From NCBI RefSeq assembly GCF_002887775.1, contig NZ_LOCM01000028.1, positions 1 to 64,000 of the forward strand: a DNA stretch of 64,000 nt, written 5' to 3'. This document shows positions 57,636 to 64,000 of the stretch, piece by piece (the first letter of the stretch is position 1; each line of letters starts with the position of its first letter). Under the pieces are notes generated by a model. The model ran no database searches and was not told the origin of the DNA. It was given only the letters and a program-made list of their open reading frames with translations. A program made the position numbers and the translations under genes. This DNA is from Streptococcus penaeicida (lineage in GTDB: Bacteria; Bacillota; Bacilli; Lactobacillales; Streptococcaceae).

Positions 57636-59687
57636 TTACAAATCTCCTTCTTCTATTATTTGAGACATTAAGTCTAAGATTTCTTTTTTACTTTGTGCTG
57701 CGATAATGGCCTCAATATGGTCATCATCATCCAAAATCAAGGAAAGTTCCTGCAAGGCTTTGAGGTGAGAGCTCGAATCAACAGCCGCCAAAACAAAGAC
57801 TAATTGAACCGCCTTGTCTTCATCACCTTCTTCTTCAATATCAAAACTAACTGGTTTTTCTAATTGTAAAAGCGCCATCCCAATGTCATTAACCCCTTTA
57901 TCTGGAGCCGCATGTGGGACAGCTACTTTAGGCGCCAGTACAATGTAAGCACCAAGCTCATTGACTGAAGCAATCATCCCATCAATGTAGCTTTCTTCAA
58001 TGATTTTTTCTTTAAGCAATGGCTGAGCAGCTAAGCGAATGGCTTCTTGCCAGTCACTGACTTCCTGGCATTGCTGAATGTACTCTTCTTTTAAAATTTC
58101 CAAGAGACCTTTACCTCCTAATTCTTTTTTGAGATGATTACCAATAATGTATTGGGATAATTCACGTATTAAACTTTCTTTATTTGTAATTGTGGCATGT
58201 CGATTAATAATCGCCAACAATTCATTAACAGTGACAGGGTTGGAGATGGGTAAATTGAAATCCTCGCACACTGTTTTTTTCAAAAGCATTTTCTCAACAT
58301 CGCCCATTAAAGGCTGAGTTACATAGACTGGTTTTGAACTCTCAAAGGCTACTGTCGAAAAGACCAAATCGTAAGTTGATTCATCTAAAAAGGCCAAATC
58401 CGATAATTGATGAATTTCAATAAATTGAATCTGGGGGAAGAGTCGTCTTAATTCCGACTGCAAAATAAGGGATGAACTGACACCATTAGGACAAAGGGAT
58501 AGAGCAACTAATTGACTTTCCTTATCCTTCTTGGGACGTTCAAGATTTGAACCAAAATGAATGGTAAAGTAGGCAACTTCATCATCGCTAATTGGCTTTT
58601 TTAGATTCCGCTCTAGTGGCAATAAACTTCTTTTGACTAAGTAAAAGAGGGAAGCATATTCCTCTTTGATTTGCTCCTTGAGAGGATTAATCATTTCCAC
58701 ATCATAGAGGATACGGTAGTAAGCTGGCAAGAGATGACTATATAAATTCTTCCGTAAATCCGGACTATCATTGAGTGTCAAACCCGTATTTACCAAGACC
58801 GAATTAATGATTTCTTCCATGATCAGATAGACTTCTTCTTTGTAGAAATGATGCAAGTCTCCCTGAATACAGCCTATTAAACGAGTGGTCATAAAATCAT
58901 TTTCTGGTCTTAACTGTGGAAAATGCCAGTAAAGATGCTCTAAGAAATCAGAAAATTGATAGGAATCGCTGAATTCACGATAAACTTGATGATCAACGAC
59001 ATAAGCTTTAAACGGCTGACTGATGAGAAAGCTCATGAGATAAGCTAATTCTTTGCGTTTCTCAGAAATGAAAGACAGGTGATACTTGCTGCCCAGATTC
59101 ATCAAAAGTCGTGATAACTTTTCACTTTCATCCTCAATGCCCACTTCATGCATGACATAGGCCAGGAGACATTTCCCCGAAGCAAAAGAAAGAAGCTGAT
59201 TAATGGTTCCTTCCAAAGCTCGCCGTAATGCAAAAGGCGAACCCTCCAAATAATAACCTTTCATCCGTGAATAGTGAAGGCTTACACCAAAAGCTGCCAA
59301 CTTCTGGCGCACCAACTTGAGATCCGACAGAACGGAATTGCGACTTACCTGCAAAAAAGACTCGAAGTGATTAATGGAGATATAAGCATCCTCCACTAGC
59401 AAATAGAGAGTAATCAAATCCGGCCGTTCGTCCTGAAAAACATATTCTCTCAAACTCGGCAAGAGTGCCTGATACAAGTCCTCCTCACAAAAAGAGATTG
59501 GCTGTAAATGGCCATCTACAAAAGTGATTTGAGGCAGTTCCAACTGGACCAAACTATCATTAATCCGGTCAATGTCCGAAAGAATATTACGTTTTTGGAT
59601 CCCTAAGAGAGATTCAAAATCCTCCAAAGTACGATTGGGGTATTTAGAAAAGATTTGAAATTTTTTTATGAGCTCATGGGATAACAT
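57636..59687 (-). CDS. PRD-type transcription regulator with fused EIIB- and EIIA-like domains
   Basis: 683 residues of the MtlR/LicR type: N-terminal helix-turn-helix (about 1-90), two PRDs (about 180-400), an EIIB-like domain with LCPNGVSSSLILQSEL (Cys near 412), and a C-terminal EIIA domain of the mannitol/fructose class with phospho-His in VAVPHAAPDKGVND (near residue 595). No stand-alone EIIA gene (ulaC) exists in this operon, so the EIIA domain of this protein probably phosphorylates UlaB while also sensing uptake. It is transcribed first, from a cre-containing promoter. Confidence 0.9.
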   Translation of the reverse strand: MLSHELIKKFQIFSKYPNRTLEDFESLLGIQKRNILSDIDRINDSLVQLELPQITFVDGHLQPISFCEEDLYQALLPSLREYVFQDERPDLITLYLLVEDAYISINHFESFLQVSRNSVLSDLKLVRQKLAAFGVSLHYSRMKGYYLEGSPFALRRALEGTINQLLSFASGKCLLAYVMHEVGIEDESEKLSRLLMNLGSKYHLSFISEKRKELAYLMSFLISQPFKAYVVDHQVYREFSDSYQFSDFLEHLYWHFPQLRPENDFMTTRLIGCIQGDLHHFYKEEVYLIMEEIINSVLVNTGLTLNDSPDLRKNLYSHLLPAYYRILYDVEMINPLKEQIKEEYASLFYLVKRSLLPLERNLKKPISDDEVAYFTIHFGSNLERPKKDKESQLVALSLCPNGVSSSLILQSELRRLFPQIQFIEIHQLSDLAFLDESTYDLVFSTVAFESSKPVYVTQPLMGDVEKMLLKKTVCEDFNLPISNPVTVNELLAIINRHATITNKESLIRELSQYIIGNHLKKELGGKGLLEILKEEYIQQCQEVSDWQEAIRLAAQPLLKEKIIEESYIDGMIASVNELGAYIVLAPKVAVPHAAPDKGVNDIGMALLQLEKPVSFDIEEEGDEDKAVQLVFVLAAVDSSSHLKALQELSLILDDDDHIEAIIAAQSKKEILDLMSQIIEEGDL

Positions 59688-59706
59688 TTCATCTCCTCCT
59701 GTTTAT

Positions 59707-59735
59707 AGTATATTTTTAAGCGCTTTCATATTCAA
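59707..59735 (-). promoter_or_regulatory. Promoter of the ula-type PTS operon with cre in the spacer
   Basis: TTGAAT (59730-59735), 17 nt, TATACT (59707-59712) on the reverse strand. The spacer contains TGAAAGCGCTTAAA (cre-like, about 59715-59729), so CcpA would compete directly with RNA polymerase. Confidence 0.7.
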
Positions 59736-59888
59736 GACTGATTGAGTCCAAAAGCAAGGCAGAAAATCAGCTGACAATTGTACTCATATCCGAAAACCTT
59801 TATTTTCAAGGTATTTTCCGAGACAGGTCTATACCAAACAGACACTATACTAGTGTAACAAAAGTTAAGAAAAAGGAAAGGCCTCTCC

Positions 59889-59929
59889 TTAGTTAAACTT
59901 AAGTTTACCTTATCGCAGCCAACGAAGGC
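59889..59929. repeat. Repeat element A with palindromic core
   Basis: GTTAAACTTAAGTTTACC plus AACGAAGGCA, shared in order with element C at 60090-60128. It follows GGCCTCT, which also occurs near 59994. Confidence 0.5.
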
Positions 59930-59935
59930 ATAATG

Positions 59936-59966
59936 AAAGGACAGTTCAAAATCGAACTGTCCTTTT
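59936..59966. terminator. Strong hairpin terminator
   Basis: AAAGGACAGTTC-AAAATC-GAACTGTCCTTT, 12-bp perfect stem with T run on + and A run on the other side. It lies between the rpsO and PTS transcription units. Confidence 0.75.
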
Positions 59967-60057
59967 GATTAAATTTAAAATCTCCTTCTGACAAGGCCTC
60001 TGTCGCAGGAATAACTTGAGTTATACAAAATTTCAAGCATTAAAAAGCCCACTAATT

Positions 60058-60142
60058 AAAAAAGTCCTCTGCCGAGGAAGTATCCACTCGGTTAAACTTG
60101 AGTTTACCGAGTGGATAACTGACGAAGGCAGAGGGCTTTTTA
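60058..60142 (-). terminator. Long compound hairpin, probable rpsO terminator (repeat element C)
   Basis: Outer arms AAAAAGTCCTCTGCC and GGCAGAGGGCTTTTT enclose a second perfect-arm hairpin TATCCACTCGG/CCGAGTGGATA around GTTAAAC-TT-GAGTTTAC. It starts right after the rpsO stop. The nested form exceeds what a terminator needs, and the inner core recurs at 59893. Confidence 0.7.
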
Positions 60143-60151
60143 AACTTGAAA

Positions 60152-60421
60152 TTAACGACGTAAACCAAGAGATTGGATAAGCTCGCGGTAACGGTTAACG
60201 TCTGTACGACGTAGGTAACCTAATAAGTTACGACGGTGACCAATTTTTTTCATCAAACCACGGTATGTAGCGTGGTCTTTTTTATGTTCTTTGATATGTC
60301 CGTTAAGGTGGTTGATTTCCCAAGTAAGTACTGCTACTTGAACTTCAACTGAACCAGTATCGCCTTCATGACGTGCATATTGAGCGATGATTTCATTTTT
60401 TTTCTCTTTTGAGATTGCCAT
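60152..60421 (-). CDS. rpsO: 30S ribosomal protein S15
   Basis: 89 residues, full length. [53 protein letters not shown] is the S15 signature covering both rRNA-binding helices. AGGAGAAAAT precedes the ATG. Often followed by pnp; here separated by the PTS block. Confidence 0.98.
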   Translation of the reverse strand: MAISKEKKNEIIAQYARHEGDTGSVEVQVAVLTWEINHLNGHIKEHKKDHATYRGLMKKIGHRRNLLGYLRRTDVNRYRELIQSLGLRR

Positions 60422-60569
60422 AATATTTTCTCCTTTTTTTGCTTAATCCGAGTCTAGGATTGGCACTCCTAAAACCAAGAAAAAGTTGGTGTGTCTTTCG
60501 ACCTTTCTATTTTATCAGATTCATCTGGCATGGTCAAGGTTAGGCTTCTTTTTTAGAATAGTGACCAGT

Positions 60570-61727
60570 CTAGTTGGTCTTCCCTAATCTTCTGATAATA
60601 AGTAGGATACCAAGTCCTAAACTGAGCAAGCCATAAACCAAGTAAGGGAGAACCAGCGATGGTGATAAGTAAGAAAAAGCTTGGAGTACCAAGGCTGCGC
60701 CACCACCACCAATATTACAGCCAAGTAAAACTAAGGTTGTGGCATTAGTGAGTTGATGGGCAGGGATCTTTTCTGACACGTGATGGAAAACATAGGTAAC
60801 CCCCAGGCTATAAACAAATCCTGTCAGCAAAGCTCCGATAGCAATCAGAAACAGACTATTCGCTAGCCACAAGATCAAGGTTCCTAAGCCTAGTAAAATG
60901 GCCACTATTGCCGGCAGGCTCTCCTTAAAACGGGCCAAGAAAGCACTAAAACTAATACCTGCCAGGATGCCCATCAGCATCATGAGACTGAGGACCAGAC
61001 TGGCAGCTGCAGGCGAACCTAGGTTTTGACGGGCAACTACTAAAGGAATCCGCATGGTGATAGAGGTATTGACAACAATAACAAAACCAGCATATATAGC
61101 CAGACCAATGATCATCAGCAATTGTTGGGAGGTAAACTTCTGGCTTTTCGGACTTGTCTGCTCATGAATGACCTCCGGAATCTGGGGAACAAACAAGAGA
61201 TAGAGCCCTAAAATAATCAAACCAAAAAAGTAAATCGCGTAGGCTGTTGACCAACCAAAGGTGATCAGAAAACCAGCCAGGAAGGTGAAGGCCGCTGAGC
61301 CAAGAACTTCTGCTGAACCCCGATAGCCTAAAAGGGTGATTTTTTCTTTTCCGGAATAGCGCTCACTGATAATATTAATAGCTTTGGCGTTGATGAGTCC
61401 AATCCCTAAGCCAAGCAAAATCCGGGATAAGAAAAGCACTGGATAAGCTTGGAAAAAAACAGGACTTCCGCCACCTAAGGCAATCATTAGTAAGCCTAGA
61501 ATAATGGTTTGCTTTTCTTTAAGGAATTTACTGAGCACGGGATTGGCCAATAGAACAGCCAAGATTGCGAAAGATGAGAGCGAGAATAAAATATTGACAT
61601 AAGTTTCATCATAGCCCTGCTTTTCAAAGAATAGAATCATTTGGGGAATTGCTGGCGCTACTGAGAAGGGGGAGATCATCATTAAGGAAAGACTTAATAA
61701 TGAGACTTTTTCTAAAAATGCTTTCAC
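60570..61727 (-). CDS. Major facilitator superfamily transporter
   Basis: 385 residues with about twelve membrane helices. The loop between helices 2 and 3 reads NPVLSKFLKEKQTIILGLL, a variant of the MFS motif A, and YRGSAEVLGSAAFTFLAGFLI resembles efflux-type motif C. GTG start with AAGGA 8 nt upstream. Substrate unknown. It is divergent from a Crp/Fnr regulator 89 nt away, which is therefore its likely controller. Confidence 0.88.
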   Translation of the reverse strand: MKAFLEKVSLLSLSLMMISPFSVAPAIPQMILFFEKQGYDETYVNILFSLSSFAILAVLLANPVLSKFLKEKQTIILGLLMIALGGGSPVFFQAYPVLFLSRILLGLGIGLINAKAINIISERYSGKEKITLLGYRGSAEVLGSAAFTFLAGFLITFGWSTAYAIYFFGLIILGLYLLFVPQIPEVIHEQTSPKSQKFTSQQLLMIIGLAIYAGFVIVVNTSITMRIPLVVARQNLGSPAAASLVLSLMMLMGILAGISFSAFLARFKESLPAIVAILLGLGTLILWLANSLFLIAIGALLTGFVYSLGVTYVFHHVSEKIPAHQLTNATTLVLLGCNIGGGGAALVLQAFSYLSPSLVLPYLVYGLLSLGLGILLIIRRLGKTN

Positions 61728-61744
61728 GGGGACCGTCCTTTTTC

Positions 61745-61773
61745 TTGTTAATTCTCATTTACTTCAGTATAAT
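61745..61773 (+). promoter_or_regulatory. Promoter of the Crp/Fnr gene at 61817
   Basis: TTGTTA (61745-61750), 17-nt spacer, TATAAT (61768-61773). It overlaps the upstream region of the divergent MFS gene. Confidence 0.6.
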
Positions 61774-61816
61774 CAAAAGCAAACAATAAAAATAGGACCA
61801 AGGTCATAAAATTGAC

Positions 61817-62482
61817 ATGAAGACGATTCCAAATCAAGAAATATTAGAGCAACTACTGAAAGAATATGACCTAGAAAACTTTTTTCCCGAATCCTTGCAT
61901 TCAGAACTGACACTCTTGCGCTATCAAAAAGGGGAAATTATTTGCCATCAAGATCAAAAAATATCATTTTTAGCCTATGCTATCGGTGGAAATGTCAAAA
62001 TAGTAAGGCGCCTTTCCAATGGTAAGGAACATATTTTAGAGAGCTATAAACAGCCCTGTATAATTGGTGATATTGAAATCCTAACCAATCAAAAGGCCGT
62101 CACCTCTGTTATTGCGCTAGAGGAGACCTATGTTATCCAATTAAACAAAATCAGTAAAGAAAAATTATTAGCTAACCCCAACTTTTTATACCAAATCAGC
62201 CATGAGCTAGCCAAAAATTTTTACAAGCAGAATATTAAAAGTACTCAAAACGTCACCTATACGGTCAAAGAACGCTTAGCCAAACATATCTTAGAGAGTC
62301 AGTCAGATGGCTTTTTCCGATTAAATTTAGCGCTCTTAGCGGATTCTTTTGGTACCAGTTACCGCCATCTGCATCGCGTCATCAATCAATTAAAGCAGGC
62401 GGAAATTATTGAATCCAAGTCCTTTAAGAATTATCAGATTACTAATCCAAAGGCACTGAAAGAATTGGCGGAATGGGATTAG
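61817..62482 (+). CDS. Crp/Fnr family regulator (YeiL-like)
   Basis: 221 residues: cyclic-nucleotide-binding-like roll (about 20-125), helix, and C-terminal winged helix with LNLALLADSFGTSYRHLHRVINQL as recognition region. Cysteines at IICHQ and QPCIIGDIE (two only) and no FNR cluster. The recognition helix lacks the E-x2-SR of FNR, so another operator is expected. The arrangement with an MFS pump resembles yeiL-type pairs. Ribosome binding site is weak. Confidence 0.85.
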   Translation: MKTIPNQEILEQLLKEYDLENFFPESLHSELTLLRYQKGEIICHQDQKISFLAYAIGGNVKIVRRLSNGKEHILESYKQPCIIGDIEILTNQKAVTSVIALEETYVIQLNKISKEKLLANPNFLYQISHELAKNFYKQNIKSTQNVTYTVKERLAKHILESQSDGFFRLNLALLADSFGTSYRHLHRVINQLKQAEIIESKSFKNYQITNPKALKELAEWD

Positions 62483-62548
62483 TCCGACATAAGCTTTGCT
62501 GAGTCATTAGGCTAATTGTCACCTTATAATGTTTGAGCTTTACATATC

Positions 62549-62578
62549 AAAGCACCCCTTGAAAAAGTGGGTGTTTTC
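62549..62578 (+). terminator. Terminator of the Crp/Fnr gene
   Basis: AGCACCC pairs with GGGTGTTT around CTTGAAAAAGT, followed by a T-rich stretch. Confidence 0.6.
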
Positions 62579-62663
62579 AATTGTAAAATTTTTGTAAAAA
62601 ATTAGGCAAAACCGAACAAAACAAGCCTTTTTTCGTCTATAATAGTACGTAAAGGAGAATACT

Positions 62664-63574
62664 ATGAACATTGCAATCATTGATATCGGATCTAATACAA
62701 TTCGGATGAACATTTACCATCTTGAAGGAAAAGACTATTCAATTCTTTTTACCAAAAAATACACTGCAAGCTTAGCTTCTTATGTGGAAGATGGTCAATT
62801 AAACAAAGATGGCATCGAAACCTTAAAAACAACCCTAAAATCCATTCAAAAAGTAACAACTTTTGTTAAACTTGATGCTGTTCACTTCTTTGCTACTGCT
62901 TCACTCCGCAACGTTAGTAATCAGGATGCTGTCATCAAAGAAGTTAAAGATGAACTAGATATTACTATTGACCTTTTGAAACAAAGTGAAGAAGCACGAT
63001 TAGGTCATATCGGGATTGAAGAAGTTTACGGTCATTCAGACGGCCTCTCAATCGATATAGCGGGGGTTCAACTGAAATCGCCATTTTTAAAGATGAAGCC
63101 ATTGTTAAAGACTTTAACCTCTCAGATGGTTCCTTATCTTTCTATAAAAAGTATGTTGATGACATTTTGCCAAGCCAAGACGAATGCAACCAGATGTCTG
63201 AAAAAGTGAAAAAGGCACTCAAAAAGACAAGTGATAAACTCCCTAACTTTGACACCATTATCGGTATTGGGGGTAGTGTACGGGCCATTGGTAAAGTCAT
63301 TCAAAAAAATGAAAACAATGCTAGTCCACTAGAATTTAGTCTAGATCAATTAAAAACACTTTCGAAAAAACTCTTAAAAAAAGACAAAAAGACAATGGTT
63401 AATGTCTTTAAAGTGGCTCCTGATCGTGTTCACACCTTGACTCCTGGTGTCATCATTTTAATGGAAGTCTGCAAAGACTTTGGCATCAAAACAATCCGTA
63501 TTTCAAATAAAGGTATCCGCGAAGGTTACCTCATTAATAGTCTCAAAGAAATGAAAGACAGCTCAAAGGTCTGA
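62664..63574 (+). pseudogene. ppx: Exopolyphosphatase (Ppx/GppA family), one-base frameshift
   Basis: Actin-fold phosphatase that removes phosphate from polyphosphate ends. IAIIDIGSNTIRMNIYHLEG starts the protein, and ATASLRNVSN is near residue 78. At 63060-63061 one G of a GGC codon is lost; in the corrected frame DIGGGSTEIAIFKDEAIVKDF follows, then IIGIGGSVRAIGKV. Restored length is about 303 residues. AAAGGAG and a TATAAT -10 (62638-62643) precede it, and ppk starts 17 nt downstream. The break removes the second nucleotide-binding loop from the first product. Confidence 0.88.
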
Positions 63575-63591
63575 GCTAGGGGAGTTTTACT

Positions 63592-64000
63592 ATGACAAAC
63601 AAATACATGCAAAACCGCGAGGTGGCATGGTTACATTTTAACGAGAGAGTTCTTTTAGAAGCTCAAGCTTCGGAAGTTCCCCTCTTAGAAAAACTCAAAT
63701 TCATAGCCATCTTTACGAGTAATTTAGATGAATTCTTTATGGTTCGGGTTGGAACACTCCACGATTTAATGCTGATGAAAAAGCATAAAATCGATAACAA
63801 GTCGGATATGACCGCCGCTCAACAGGTGGATTTGATTTTGAGCATGATGCCTGACCTCTATCAAAAGCGTGATCAGATTTATCAAGATATCTTAGATGAT
63901 TTGAAAAATTATCATATCCGTCATTTAACCTATCCCGAACTCAATCAAGAACAAAAACAATTTGCCAATAAATTCTTCAAGCAACGCGTTGATGAATTGA
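63592..64000 (+). CDS. ppk: Polyphosphate kinase 1, N-terminal part (runs off the window)
   Basis: ATG 63592 after GGGGAG. The visible 136 codons read [47 protein letters not shown], the conserved N-terminal domain of PPK1. The catalytic histidines lie beyond the edge. With ppx it forms the polyphosphate synthesis/degradation pair. Confidence 0.93.
   Translation, partial: MTNKYMQNREVAWLHFNERVLLEAQASEVPLLEKLKFIAIFTSNLDEFFMVRVGTLHDLMLMKKHKIDNKSDMTAAQQVDLILSMMPDLYQKRDQIYQDILDDLKNYHIRHLTYPELNQEQKQFANKFFKQRVDEL

Larger units (their letters stand above)
59688..60151. other. Intergenic stretch with promoter, terminators and repeated palindromes
   Basis: About 460 bases between the regulator gene and rpsO. 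It holds the regulator promoter with a cre, a strong terminator (59936-59966), the rpsO terminator (60058-60142) and two related sequence elements with a common core GTTAAACTT(A/G)AGTTTACC. No gene is visible. Confidence 0.7.

Overview
This 64 kb window looks like a chromosomal segment of a low-GC Firmicute, most likely a Streptococcus of the pyogenic type. Reasons: the 5' end of a streptococcal-looking 16S rRNA gene at the left edge, the housekeeping neighbourhood rpsO / pnp / sseB-like / cysE / cysS / mrnC / rlmB / rae1 / degV / rplM-rpsI, a Ula-type PTS locus next to pnp, and typical GGAGG ribosome binding sites. I cannot fix the species from sequence alone.

Layout. 1-443: 16S start, rRNA leader and promoter. 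444-5418: a Cof-type phosphatase, a SAM hydroxide adenosyltransferase and an ECF vitamin/nucleoside-type transporter (S component, fused ATPase, EcfT). 5544-11660: scattered metabolic genes (quinone oxidoreductase, class-I amidotransferase hydrolase, MurM-like transferase, 6-phospho-beta-glucosidase, aldo/keto reductase). 11661-12426: a nearly empty stretch holding a small broken membrane-protein gene. 12427-20819: a 6 kb acetoin dehydrogenase block (acoL-acoA-acoB-acoC-butA) lying between two diverged copies of the end of a UPF0303 gene. 21149-24276: a four-gene operon with an FLP/FNR-type regulator, a ligand-poor RIC/hemerythrin-like protein, a CopZ-like metal chaperone and a P1B ATPase, fronted by a perfect FNR-type box at about -41.5. 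24639-26803: an AT-rich, divergent pair, a dCTPase-like MazG protein and a GIY-YIG nuclease fused to a DUF2075/Schlafen-like helicase, beside the 3' end of rpsI. 27501-31073: ribosomal proteins L13/S9 with an L13 leader, degV, rae1 and rlmB. 31187-49496: an 18 kb carbohydrate island between rlmB and mrnC with a YesMN two-component system, a lipoprotein-dependent ABC importer, a GH20-like hexosaminidase, a ROK kinase and GH38, GH125 and GH92 mannosidases plus an odd GH1 enzyme, best read as N-glycan (high-mannose/complex glycan) import and breakdown. 49654-54947: mrnC, cysS, cysE, sseB-like, pnp. 55219-59687: UlaAB-type PTS with a PRD regulator carrying its own EIIA domain, and an FSA/transaldolase. 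60152-64000: rpsO, an MFS transporter with a divergent Crp/Fnr regulator, and ppx-ppk.

Eight genes (ecfT, acoL, the second GH1, the first ABC permease, GH92, the sseB-like gene, the FSA gene, ppx) are each interrupted by a single-base insertion or deletion, nearly all in a short homopolymer. This shared signature points to base-calling error in the assembly at least as strongly as to real gene decay and should be kept in mind when reading the pseudogene calls.

The two places most likely to hold under-described biology are the MazG/GIY-YIG-DUF2075 pair (candidate anti-phage cassette) and the FLP-RIC-like-CopZ-like-CPG ATPase operon (candidate redox-controlled metal homeostasis unit).
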